From Holothuria scabra (taxonomy: Eukaryota; Echinodermata; Holothuroidea; Aspidochirotida; Holothuriidae): DNA of 64,000 nt. Positions 23,227 to 35,248 of the stretch are shown here, piece by piece. Location: the NCBI GenBank assembly GCA_037179385.1, contig CM074187.1, positions 12,773,450-12,837,449 on the forward strand, in the 5' to 3' direction. The notes beneath the pieces were generated by a model. That model searched no databases. It was not told the DNA's origin and was given only the letters and a program-made list of their open reading frames with translations. The position numbers and the translations under genes are program-made. The first letter of the stretch is position 1, and every line of letters starts with the position of its first letter.

Positions 23227-24479
23227 AATGGGAGGTTAATGACAAGTAAAACATATATATACTGAACAAAACTGAGAGTCTACATCAAAATTCCTAGAAG
23301 CAAAATGAAAAGACTTGCTTTTCCGACACTATGTTCCTGCGGTGCTTACATTTAGATGAAGAATAAGGAAATAACATCACATATGGACCTTTGTTACAAG
23401 AAACTGTATACATTTCACAAAACGGACTCATTAAGATTTTAAAATATTTACGGATTTACTACATTTGACTCACTTTTGGTTAGCGGTTTATCATAAAATT
23501 CTTTTTTTTTTTGGTAACTACATTTCCTATATATTTCCAAATTTTGTCATTTAAATAAATGAACCATTCCCACCAACAGCACACCACCTTCTAAGCCTTG
23601 TGTGTATCTATAGCAATATTAATACATTTTAACAAAATGAAGCTTAGCCCGTGGAGCGGACTAAGTCCCTTCGTTCAGCTCACCGCTACTAAAAACCAAG
23701 AGCGGTAGCCTAAGGTGGTGGCAGCCACAGAGACGCCACGAAGGCTGTATGAAGCTATACTTAACAGTTCCATTGAATCTACTCGTAGTAGCTTCTTAGT
23801 CCGACATAGCAAAAAAGGAGCAATAATTGGAAGGGTGCTTAACCTACACAGTGAGTTAATCTGTGTTATGGGTCATCCATTCCTACCTTTAAATATGGTG
23901 ATATTATTTTTATTATGATAATTCTTGCTAAAATTAGATTGATATAGTCATACGAATAATCAACTGATAATTCAAAACGGAAAGTAAATATAGAGTGTGA
24001 TTTACTGATGTGATGTACCGTATAAGATTAAATTGTTTCTCCATCTTCTAATGCGAGAATAAAGTTATCAGAAACTCAAGTTAACCTTTGGTAGATTTTA
24101 ATCATGATTCACGAGGGGATCATAATGCATCGAAATATAACAAATATCTTTCCCTTTTTATGTGGGGTACTTTCTGTATGCGTCATTTTTAAAACAACAC
24201 TGGATGGTCAAATAAGACAATCATTACGTAATGTGATGTCTCCTCAAACTTGAAATAAAAATAGAGAGGTCTCACATGACAACTGCTTTACACTGCTATA
24301 ACCAATTTGCTTTAAGAGAGAAAGATTTCTTAAATTTTCCTTTTGTGGAAATTGACATCACCCGAGGTACTATTCCCTTTAATGTTAAACATATTTGTGT
24401 ACTGGCACACCCTTCCGTCTAACAATTGATCCACCATTTCCTAACCTTTGACGCATGGTTTCTGTAGAATGAGAAATAT
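23227..24479. other. Intergenic sequence downstream of gene 1
   Basis: AT-rich, no gene. The part from about 24380 resembles intron sequence of gene 2 near 63165 (see findings). Confidence 0.5.
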
Positions 24480-24672
24480 GACACCTTTATGACACACCTA
24501 TATGAAACACCTGTATGACACACCGATGTGACACACCTGTATGACACACCTGTATGACACACCTACATGACACACCTATGTGACACACTTTTATGGCACA
24601 CCTATATGACACAACTATATGACAAACCTATATGACACACCTACATGACACACCTTTATGACACACCTATAC
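24480..24672. repeat. 13-bp minisatellite (GACACACCTATAT)
   Basis: Fifteen consecutive units in register (the first is two bases short); variation is concentrated in the last five bases. Example units begin at 24491, 24530, 24543 and 24634. The variable end and constant GACACACC core are clear. Confidence 0.95.
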
Positions 24673-27600
24673 TCGAACCTTGTACGTTGTTTGTCGCAAC
24701 ATTTGGAGGATTTTAAAACATCCCTGTGTCACAACTCAGATGAACATAACAAACAATTATTGACTGTCCACAGTTCGTGGATAGGATGGTAAGTATGGAT
24801 ATTTTGAGATGAAGAAAAAGTCTATCATACGACAGGAGGAGGATAAAAACCATAAAGTTGATTATGTTAGTCGTTTCCTAAAACTTTATTATGAGGATTC
24901 TATCTTTAAGAAATTTGTTGTGATAATGTTATTGTTTAATTTAAGCACAGAAATCCTGAAATCAAGATGATCGAGAAAATACAGAAGTAAACACTATCCA
25001 GGAAATAGGTGGAAACTAAGGAAAAGCTGGTTAAATTGGGAAGTGTTGATGTGGCAAAATTTAAATAGTAACCTATCTTCTCCTATTACGTGGAATACGT
25101 TTTGGTTGCATCGGATATTATAGAGAGATAAAAGCATAGTGTTGATGGAACTTTTGTCAAAGTGCTTGTGAAATAAATGAAAATTTAGTTGAATATACGT
25201 AAAAAGTATAATGAGTTTCTCTGTAGATCTTTTAGACTGAATTGAACATAATATATCAACTGACAGAGGAATCTTTAAACAGGAATCATTATTTCGCAAT
25301 TTCTGCTTTGAAAACTTCAGCGGTTTTGCTACCCAACATTGGGGTGGCCAGAGGTTTTTATGAGACAAAGGAAAAGTAAATTGTCTTTCATCGCATACAA
25401 GGTACATAATGTAGTACAAAAGCTACACCAGTACTGGGCCGTTGCCAATGCTCCTTGGAACTAGTGAAGCATGTGAAAGCTTTCATCTTAGTTCTTAACC
25501 ATACTGAGTGCCCATGCGATATCTCTGAGCGCCTACATTGATTTCCTATTGGCCTGGAAAGAAAACATTTACATCAATGAAAATAGACTGAATATACGAA
25601 AGAAACAATGGAAACAATAACAACACATGTATTCTATCTTAAGACTGGGTCATATTCCGATCTCTAAGTGGGGAATTACGATTTTCCTGACTTAAACAGG
25701 CTATGTTTCATCTTCATTTAACGCCTCCATTTTTTTCTTTGAGTATTTCTTCCCAAGCCCATATTTGTTTTGACCACAGTCTTACAGTGTATAGTAGGGA
25801 ACAAACGACCAGATATACACTCAAGAAAAAATGAAAGATATTTGTTTCTGTCAAAAATTGTTTCCGTATTCCTATCCCAAAAGTACATCGGCTGATTTTG
25901 AAAATGTTTTAAGTGTAATTTTAAAGTTGATCCTTGTAAATTTTCTTTGTAGTTTCCGTCGATCATATGCCTATAAATAACCATATTTCGTGGGTAGGAC
26001 TTAAATACGATCCCTAAATTACTCAGAAATCAAGTAGAATGGCTAGGATTAATTTCTTGCGATTATTTGGTCTTCTAATTTTTCCACAACAGGATAAACC
26101 CATGAAATTGGAATGAGCTATGCACCTGAGACAACCGTGTTTGGTACGCATGTTCTCGATGTCCAAGGCCCTAAGATATGATTTTCCCCTTTCTGTTGGG
26201 TCAGGAGCCTCAGCCTTGCTGAAAACCTTTATCTATTGCTGTGCCTGACCGGCATTTGGCCATTGAAAATTTGTTGGTGCTTTAATGACATAAGGCGCGT
26301 TAGAATGATCACTTAAAAATGCATCATACAAATTGAATGAACCTAATTTCTGCAAGAGAATAAGGTCAAGGTGAAAACATGAAAAGGATGAACTATGATT
26401 ACATTTGGCAACAGTTATAACCCTCTACCTCTTGGACCGTCAACAAGATTCCAACGTTTCAAAGACACTGCAAAATAGATCTTAGACAGTACACTGAAGT
26501 GAGCAGGAGTTCGGGTACTTACGAAAGGACACGAACCTAGTCGCTTTTGAAAAATCCAAAATATTACTCTCCATATGAAAGCCCGCAACCTGATATTGAC
26601 CCCTTTTTCGAAATCTCTACAAAAATAACTAATAAAAATGAGAAAAATGAAAGAAATATCCGAAGAAAATACACGAGATTTTTCTTTAACCCACAATGAC
26701 TGAATTTGTAATGTTGAGTCGAGGAATATTTATTTTCAATTTCATCAATAGAAACCTTAAAATGTAATAAAAATTCTTGGAAGATGTTTTTTTCGACGAA
26801 CTTTGAGAGCACTTCCAGAGAAAATTTTCCAGCAACACAAGTTTAGTTTCTCATATAAGGACCACAACCAGGATGATAAAAACTCTGAAGTTTACTTTAG
26901 GCAGGAAGGTGTAATAGCACTTCCTTGCTTAGGGTACTAATACGTTTGACATTTAATGCACCATAATCCCTGCAAATAGATTCCTAAGGAATACCAATGT
27001 ATACGGAACTAAACGCAAGACCCGTGGAATTACAAAAGAAGTTTCCACACAATCGTTATGATTACATTTTACATGAAAGTTTTAATGAGGAAAATTAAAT
27101 TTTCAGTAATATGAAAAAGTTAATACTTTAATAATAGTCATTGGAAGGGTTTTTTTTCTGTTCGCACTTACAGTGTACTCCCAGAATAAACTCATTTAAT
27201 CAGCTGATTTTTTTCCTAGCGCTGCAATTTTATTTTCTCGGATAAGAACCACAATTTTTTGAATGAAGGTCTTTCATAGAACACGCGCTCGACATTTAAT
27301 GCACTATGGACTTAGCAAGTAAATTCCCAAACACAGGCATGTATTGGCAATCCTCGAAAAAATAAGAACGTGTTTCGCATCAGTCTTACATCATTCGATG
27401 TTTATAAGCACTGCCTTATAAATATTAGTAGGAACGCTTTGGAAAAATTAATTCGTTGTTTCTTCATAGGCTATAGCTTGAGGAAATAACTAATAAACTC
27501 ATTCATGTTTGCGAAGAAATGACGTCACGGTTGCTAAGCAATAGAGTTGAGAGGTACGAGTACATTTCATCACGATGATGTGTAGATTATAACTCTTCTA

Positions 27601-27956
27601 CATTCTGGGGGCAATCACGAGATCACTTTACGCGCAAAACCGGATGATCATGCATATGTTACTGCGTAGGCCCTATGTCAACCAGCGCGAACCAGTTGCG
27701 TAAACGTGAAAGAGTCTAGTCCAAAGACCTGGCTACACCCCTTTCCCTCTCTTTAGTCTGCATGGGAACAACCAACTTGCTGGGCAAATTGAATGACGGT
27801 TACCAACTGCGATCATCATAACAACGTTTTCATCCGCATTTCAAATTACACCTAAGGATGTCAGGAGATGAGAACAGCTCCTAATCTATGGGTTTTATGG
27901 GAAGAAGCAACCCACAAAAGTAGGCAAATGACTTATGCGGTAAAATATGCAACCCT
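24673..27956. other. Intergenic, no feature recognised
   Basis: AT-rich sequence. Frames such as the 141-codon minus-strand one at 24994-25419 have no domain, splice or composition support. Confidence 0.5.
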
Positions 27957-27957
27957 C

Positions 27958-28510
27958 TAGTGTTGTAGTCACCGACACCGAACTCGAGTCGGTATCTCCG
28001 TACCGTCTTGGTCTCGAGTTGAGCGATCTTTGTCTTGGATAGGAATGAATCGGTCCTGATTCCTGCCTCGGGTGCCATTAATGTCTCGAGCTCAAGACCA
28101 TACCATGATTGCACTGCATTGCAGATGCAAATTTTGTCGACTGTATCATGTGCGTCCCCATGCATGCACATAACAGCTGTGAATATTTTTAATTTGCATG
28201 GGTGAAGTATTGTTATTTTACCGGTATCACACTCTGAAATAAACAATTTGGTCACAGTTTGAGTTGGAATTTGCTGCAGTAAAGACATTTCTTTATTTAT
28301 TGCTTCCTGTAGCAAAAACAGTTTAAATACCGTTAAATCATAATTAGGAAGACTGCGCCTATTCCCGGTCTCGGTGACTCGACTTCGAATCGGCGTGTTG
28401 GAATCGGTCTTGACTCGGACTAGGATTCGAAAACCTCGGTATTGGTATCGGATCTCTTTAAGTTAGTCATTGCCTTGGACTCTGATACTGTAGTTTTGGC
28501 TACAGCACTG
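27958..28510. mobile_element. Degenerate hAT-like MITE rich in GACTCG/TCGGT
   Basis: The left end TAGTGTTGTAGTCACCGACACCGA and the inverted right end CAGTGCTGTAGCCAAAACTACAG match the CAGTG.TGTAG type of hAT terminus. Both halves are packed with short TCGGTCTTGACTCGG-like words. GCAAC lies next to each end (left flank, and right after CACTG), a possible remnant of the target duplication. Confidence 0.55.
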
Positions 28511-29443
28511 CAACATTTGAAAAAAAACCACAATAGTTTATAATTTATTGTATCAAACGCTCTGTTTTATTCAGCGGCTTTGAGAGCATCTAACTAGTAT
28601 CAATATAGGCAACTTTTTGATCACCTTTTTCATTACTGAAACGAAAAATAACCTCATAGTCAAACACAATTGAGGATTGCTTAGGAGCAGCTTGCAAGTA
28701 ACGAAAAATACCAGTCCCGTTTCAGTCAAAAGACATCTTCCTGAAAACATTTTTCTTGACGTCAATGGCCTTTGAAAATTCGATTTTACAGAGGCTTTTG
28801 GGAACACTCAGTCACTCTGAATCTACGCATTCTCAAAGCGAGCCATCCGTTCTTCAATCCTCTCTTATAATCAACTGCTAAAGTACAGTCACACCTAAGA
28901 AGAATTTGCTCCCGTTCTCGAAATTTTTCATGAAACGCATTGAGAAATTAGTTTCAATGGAAATTTGCCACACTCACCTACTTTGAACTGAAAAAGAAAC
29001 ATTCAGCATCTCGTCCGCAGAAGATATCGGCAATGCGGCGAACGCACCGTTTGTTAGAAAGAGTAAGAATTTAAAAAAGCATTAACCTGCTTTTTCAACA
29101 TAAGCAATATGACCAGAGCAAAAGTAAGCTTTCACTTGGGATCCTCACCCAAGCTTTGCCCTGGTCACCTCCAGGCTCTCTTAGAAGGTCTTTGGAACCC
29201 ATGTCCGAAAGGGAAGTGCATCGCCCGCACAAAGCGCGTTTGTTGGCGTTAACAATAGCTCATCTCTGCCTCCTCATTTATACTGATCAATTTATAGTAA
29301 GAAAATGAGAAAGCCTTTACTCCGTGGAGAATGTCAAACTCATGTAAGGTGTAGACCAGGCATCCTCAATAGAGCGGCTCGCGCCACTTGTTGCGCCACT
29401 TCAAACCACGCCACTACGCCACTACTTACTTACGTCACTACCC
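28511..29443. other. Intergenic, no feature recognised
   Basis: Nothing supported beyond short chance frames. Confidence 0.45.
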
Positions 29444-29477
29444 GCGCCACCACAAACCACGTGGTTTGTAGTGGCGC
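29385..29477. repeat. CGCCACTAC-rich segment ending in a 34-bp palindrome
   Basis: Repeated CGCCACT(AC/TC) words lead into GCGCCACCACAAACCAC and its inverted copy GTGGTTTGTAGTGGCGC (29444-29477), one mismatch in 17 pairs and no spacer. Its centre is CACGTG. Confidence 0.85.
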
Positions 29478-31105
29478 AAAAAAATACTGGGAGAATAGCA
29501 AAAAATTTATTTTTTTCATAACCGTTTTGAAGGTTGAAAGGTTTAAAGGTTGTGAAATATTTTGGATGGGAAAATTGAACAAATTTTGCACCATTTAACA
29601 TGTAAGCCCCTTCTGAAACCTCATATACCCGTCCCTCAGGATGGCGATCAGTGGTGCATTGTATAAGTAACATTTAGCAATGTGGTGCTCCAGGAAATAT
29701 AATTCAGGAAGCCTGGTGTAGATGAACATGGAGAAGACGAGGTTGTCCGTAAACGAACTCATATAGGTAATAGGTATGTCGCAGAAGGAATTGCTGTTGA
29801 AATTCCCTCCCCAGGAAAGAAATTGAAAAACAAGAATTCTAAATCAGGCAGTTTTTAGAATCTCTAACGACTTCCTGATTAAATCAAGCTCATTCCATAT
29901 GCAAACCCACTACTTAGGCATGGTAAAGCAAAATATCGGATAACCAAGTCACCATAAATGAGCAAGAAGGGTAAAAATGTTTATATGTCTTACCTATCAC
30001 GTTTTAACCTTTTATATCGTGCGGTAAGTGGTCATCATTCCGGTATGTTTCATTCGGTTTCAATTTATTTGGTTGCTAAACTGCTGTAAGTTGGTATAAG
30101 CTACATCATCCTAATCCTTTCCACGACGTCATGCAAGGTATGTCGTTAAGACGAATAACCACATCACACTAGCCGAGTAAGAACCTATAGACAAAGAATT
30201 AAGATTGGTCTGCATATAAATATTTCACATTAATTAAACGTATTATGTTTCATGGTTAGTTTTCTAGGTGCATAAACATTTGTCTTGTTTACTTATGAAG
30301 ACAGTTGGTCGGTCAACTGTTCAGTATGACCGCAATTTTCGGCGTCTTTAAACGATCGGGCCTCTGCATTTAAGTGTAAAAATAAATATTTTGTTGATCA
30401 ATACCGTCTTTGTAAATCTCTTTAGGGAGGAACACAAATGTGTGTTTAACCTTTTATAAGAAAACAATGAAGCAACAACTCTTCCGTAATGCAATCATAT
30501 CAACAACAAATTTACGTACAAACGGGTGAGCTTTTTCCTGTCACTTTCCTGTCCAAGTCTTCAAATAACATACACACCATCTTGTACATTATCAAGGGAT
30601 AAGATAATTAATAGGAAACAAGCAGAAAAGGCTCCAATTGCTACTTCCTTGTTTGGTTGTCTTCATGTTCAGTTATCAAAGAAGAACCTAAGGGACATGG
30701 TCTGCAGATGTTTCTGTTTTAACGTACTTGAAAGACCTTTCTCCAAGTATTGTCTAAGGTACTAGGAAAGATCACATTTCTTCAAAAATATCATTTACTT
30801 TTGATACAACAGGTGAGTTATTGTATACGCAAGGCGTATTTTAAAACAACTATTTGCTTTTACTTGAAACATATGAAAAGATTTCTTTAAATGCAGCTAC
30901 TATAATTTACAGGTTTTTCGAGACATTTCTCGTATTAACAGCAGAGCCATTGAGCTTGACTGTCTTTACGAAAATTGTTAAACTTTTACCTGCAAAACCG
31001 GAGTCATGAAATACCTTTGTCTACATCCGGTTAGGGCGGGACAAACTCCATTCGGGACAATAAGCAGGGGCGGGGAAAAGCCTTCTTAAGATAAAGGTGT
31101 AGTGG
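29478..31105. other. Intergenic, no feature recognised
   Basis: AT-rich with no supported gene, repeat or transposon end. Confidence 0.45.
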
Positions 31106-31450
31106 AACGACGAAAAAACAAGGAATGGAAAACGAAAGAACGCAGGACTAAAAAGAAGAATAAAATGAGATCGGAGGAGAAAAGTAGGAACAAAGGAGGA
31201 AAAGGAAAGAAAAAAATAAAAGGGTTGGTATCTTTCCCGATTTAAAGAAGGAAAAAGTCAGGATAATTGGAAGACTATCGTTCAAATGTCGAGGGGAAAA
31301 GCGTGAGGGTCTGAAAAGTAAAGAATTGAGAGTGCAGGAAACGAGCACTACAGGGATGAAGTCAAACACGCTGTTAATAAGGAGGCTAAAAAGGATGAGG
31401 GAACTTGACAGATTGAGGGGACCATTAGAGGACTCTGTTGGGGGAAGTAA
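31106..31450 (+). repeat. Purine-rich tract
   Basis: About 340 bases dominated by A and G (runs such as aagaagaataaaatgag and gaaaaggaaagaaaaaaa). It produces long minus-strand frames full of Ser, Leu and Phe that I regard as compositional. Confidence 0.6.
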
Positions 31451-33290
31451 GGCCCATGATAGAGAGTATCTAATTGCAAGCCCGAAGACATTAAATTCAA
31501 TATATAACATTTGCAATTTGCAATGAGGCATGCCACGAAATTGGACCTTTAACGGTTTGCTTACGGTTTATTAATGCTAATTTTACAGTACGTCGTGATA
31601 TATTACAGGACAATTTGAGTATGCTTTTCTCAAAGCTTCGTGCATTAAAACATTTCACCACTCATCCTTCCTATTAGCTTGAGGAACCAAAATCTTTCCT
31701 CGACAGATTAAATAAATGTTTAAACATTTGCAAAATGAAATCACTAAGTATAGAAAATTAAAAAAGACAAGTAACAAGACAAAACGATTAGAACAGTAAT
31801 ATATTGAAAATAGCACAACGTTTCGCTATTACTTCCAGCTGTAATAAAAGTTCGTTACTCAGAGTTTTACGGCCCAGTTTCCAATGAATTAGTTCTAGTC
31901 CAGCTGGCCTTTGGGGTTTTCCTAGTTATGGCTTACTTGCTTGTTTTCCTTACTACTATGTATTCTAGTTGAGAGATAATGAGTGACGTTTGATGTTGTT
32001 GTTTCAAGGAATGTTGTATAGCTTCGTATACTAAGTTTTCTCAAATTATAAACAAAAGAGTGAATTTAGTAAAAAAATACCCTCATGTCCGTAAACAATT
32101 AGGGAAGATGTTCCCTTTTCCTGAAAGTTTCCAACTATTTAGTAAAAACATTTATTACAATCTATTTGTGGCAATTTTCTGACTTTTTTCAAAATGCTTT
32201 TCTGTTGCGTTATTGTAAATTGATAAATCTTTCATCAGAACTCTTGGATATAAAGGGATCTTCTGCAGACAAAATGTAAGACATGAAGAAACTTGTTTTT
32301 TTTTAAAGGGTGGGAACTGCATTTCAATCGCACATTGCGTAAACTTCGGAAGATACTTATTTTTAAAGTAATGAAAATGTTTCTTGAGATTTAGCCAAAT
32401 GTTACATTATGGGATGTCGACGCGCACTAACTTGAAATTGCATTTCATTTATTTATAATATTGATGTATGGAATAGTAAGCAACATTGTTTGCTATGCTC
32501 TGTAAATATGTTGTTGTTAGGTAATTCTAGATCTACAGGAAAAGAAATGCAAACATTCCCACAGTATAAAACTTCAAGGACAAACAGGACGTCCAGTTAT
32601 AAAGGAAAACAAAAGGAATTTGATGTAATGTGCCGTGGCTTTGTTGAAAAGTGGAAAAACATTAAACAAATTAAGCAATCTTTAAAGTAAAATATTTTGA
32701 GTTAAGAAATAGGGTACTAGGGGGTTTGGAGGAAGTGACCTGTGCGTTTTCTATCTTCCTTACGAAACCAGATTGAAAAGCTACTGAAATGTGCCTTTCA
32801 GTTTCCTCCTCAGTCTGGAAGGCATTTGGGTCTCATTTTTCTGATTCCAAGTAGTGGTTGCCCTTCGCTTAGATAGTGTTTCGAGGAAAGACCATGGCTC
32901 CTTCCGATTATTGCCTCCCGATATCGTGACTAACTTGTCATTTCAGGCGGTTACGTTTTTGTAATGGTGGTTGTTAAATTTCAATTATTCTGACTTGATT
33001 AGGTCGCATACTTACACAGTCATCTTGAAAAGTTTGATTAGCCTAATATCGACAAGTTTTACTACTATAGAGCATTTACGGATTTGATCAAACTAAAGCA
33101 AAGCACCACCTGGCTTGAAAGCTCCCCGAGGAGAGCTTATAAGTAGTTCGAACCACAACGCCAGGCGTTCATATCCGCGTATTCAAGATGCCTAGTCAAC
33201 CACCTTGACAAAATGGTTAGATCATGTGTAGCATCTGTTCTTTTCATCCAGTCTAGCATGGTGCCATGCATGACAGACCAGTGATGTATA
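31451..33290. other. Intergenic with one SINE fragment
   Basis: Apart from the SINE-like fragment at 31855-31970 nothing is recognised. Confidence 0.45.
31855..31970 (-). repeat. SINE-like fragment
   Basis: Contains the inverse of the SINE body: gagttttacggcccagtttcc, then gccataactaggaaaacc on the minus strand and the gttttcc end. Confidence 0.6.
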
Positions 33291-33304
33291 TGGCAAGCCG
33301 AACA

Positions 33305-34580
33305 TTCAACAATATTTTCGGTTGATTTTCGGTTGATTATCCATCGATAATTTTGAGTTACCAGTAGATAATCTTGAAATATCAAGGATAAACCAGGTAT
33401 ATCACGAGATAATCCAAGCTTGTCAAAATACCTTGGACTATCGACCGATAATTCAAGATTATCAAATTAATTTTGGTATATCGGCTGACAATCTTGAATA
33501 TCCATTACATGATGTATACTTTATGCGACACACCTGGACTTTCAACTGATGATCTTGGATGAACGTGGATAATCCAAGATTATCGGCCAATAATCTTTGA
33601 TTTTTGACAGATAACCTTGGATTCTCGGAAATAATCCAAGATTATCGATCGTGAATCGAAGATTATCAAACATATTCTGATAATCCTGGTTTATCGGTCG
33701 ACAATCCAAGATTATCAATGTAAGACTGAAAACTTGGTCTATCGGTCGAGAACCCAAGATAATTTCTTCATTTATTTCGATTGAAAATCCAAGATTATAG
33801 AAATTAATTTTGATTAACCTGGTTTCAGTATATTCACATATGCTGACGGTTGCAATGTGATCATCCAAGATTATCGGTCCATAATCTTGGATTCTCGACC
33901 AATAATCTTGGATTATCAAAAATCGATTTGATCAGGTTATCGGTTGATAATCTTGGATTCTCGAAAAATATTTTGAAAACCTTCGATTATCAGGTGATAA
34001 TTTTGGATTATCGAAACACAATTTGATAATCTTGGATTCTCGAGCGATCATCTTAGATTCTCGAAACAGTTTCGAAAATCCTCGATTATCGGTTGATAAT
34101 CTTGGATTCTCGACCGGTTCTCTTGGATTTTCAAAGAATAATTTGATCATACTGGATTATCTTACTTTTGTTGTTGAGAATCGTTGTTAATCGACCGTGA
34201 ATCCAAGACTTTCCGTCGAGAATCCAAGATTATTGGTTGAGAATCCAAGATTATCGGTTGAGAATCTAAGATTGTCGGTTGAGAATCCAAGATTATCAGT
34301 CTAGAATCTGTGATTACCTAGCCAATTGTGGAAAAAAGTGATAATTCAAGATTCTCGAACGATTAACTAGGTTTGACAAGCCGAATGTTTACTTAATAGA
34401 AAATGCAAGAGAATCGTTCGATAGCCTTGGATTTTGTATATTGGGCGATACTCCAAGATTTTCGGCGAAAACCCTGAGTTTTTATGTGATAATTAAAAAA
34501 TTATCACTTGATAAACTTGGTTTATCGCATACAATCCTGGGTTATCTTTAGAGAAACCTTTTCCATCGTTGATAACCCAA
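33305..34580. repeat. Field of 21-bp repeats (GAATCCAAGATTATCGGTTGA) in both orientations
   Basis: About 1.27 kb of degenerate units. They are cleanest at 34207-34315, where five to six 21-base units run head to tail. Around 33880-34140 the units appear inverted (ATAATCTTGGATTCTCGACC). The core GATAATC-TTG/CAA-GATTATC is nearly palindromic, so orientation is set by the central triplet. Minus-strand frames of 125 and 72 codons across it are by-products of the repeat. No terminal inverted repeat or target duplication found. Confidence 0.88.
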
Positions 34581-34879
34581 GATTGTGGTCTGAGGGCCGT
34601 GAGGTTGGTCACGTAATAGCTTCTTCGAGAAGCTTTTTAAAGTTTGGTACGTAGGGAGGGTCGGGGGGACTTTAGAAAAATGGAAATTATTCATCACATC
34701 AAGCTTACTAATGACAATTAAGCTTTTAGTTTTGTACACCTCTATTGCTAAACGGCATTTATCGATGATACTGATCGTTTGTGTACTAGCTTCTAAGGGA
34801 TCACCTGCACGTTGTGCGTCACATAATCCCCGACAGAGTATACACATGCTTTCACAAGCTATCTATGAATACCTATGGT

Positions 34880-35060
34880 AAGGGTTCGGTTCGGTTCCGT
34901 TAGACAGAGTTTTGGGCCCACTTCTCAACCAATATCACCAAGCACAATGGCAGTACGTTCCGTTTTATAGTCTTCGGTATGAACCGGCCAGGTAGGCTTA
35001 CTCGACCTCCCGACCTTCCGACTGCAAGTCTGATGCTCTAACTACTTGATCATGCAGTCG
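34880..35060 (-). repeat. tRNA-derived SINE-like repeat, minus-strand copy
   Basis: On the minus strand the head reads CAAGTAGTTAGAGCATCAGA, then CTTGCAGTCGGAAGGTCGG and GAGGTCGAGTAAGCC, with A-box and B-box-like segments. The body follows as CTGCCATTGTGCTTGGTGAT, ATTGGTTGAGAAGTGGG and AAAACTCTGTCTAACGG. Confidence 0.72.
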
Positions 35061-35248
35061 GTCTTACGGTAAAGGAATAACTGACACAGTGTCCTTTTGA
35101 ACATTTTAGGAATTACTAAATTGATTTTCAGACGATTTAAATTTGTTTCAAAATCATAATTTGATTTACATTTTGAGTTAGGATTAAGTCAAAAAGGGAT
35201 ATATGATATAAGACCAGTATTTACATATTGCGATGTCGTTTAAAGCTG

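Noticed and set aside
24480..24672. Regular repeats resembling a CRISPR array
   Set aside because: Units are 13 bp with no separate spacers, and the DNA is eukaryotic; it is a minisatellite.
24769..24796. Possible 15-base exon between cag and gtaagt
   Set aside because: Too short and without a matching frame or neighbour to support it.
24994..25419. 141-codon minus-strand frame
   Set aside because: No recognisable domain, splice context or codon evidence; expected by chance in a 64-kb AT-rich window.
31148..31536. 127-codon Ser/Leu/Phe-rich minus-strand frame
   Set aside because: Reflects the purine-rich tract on the + strand, not a conserved protein.
33542..34150. Minus-strand frames of 125 and 72 codons rich in QDY/NPR phrases
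   Set aside because: Their period follows the 21-bp repeat field (exactly seven codons); no host-protein features.
34985..35060. Possible functional tRNA gene on the minus strand
   Set aside because: The A and B boxes are degenerate, no acceptor stem closes, and it continues into a SINE body.
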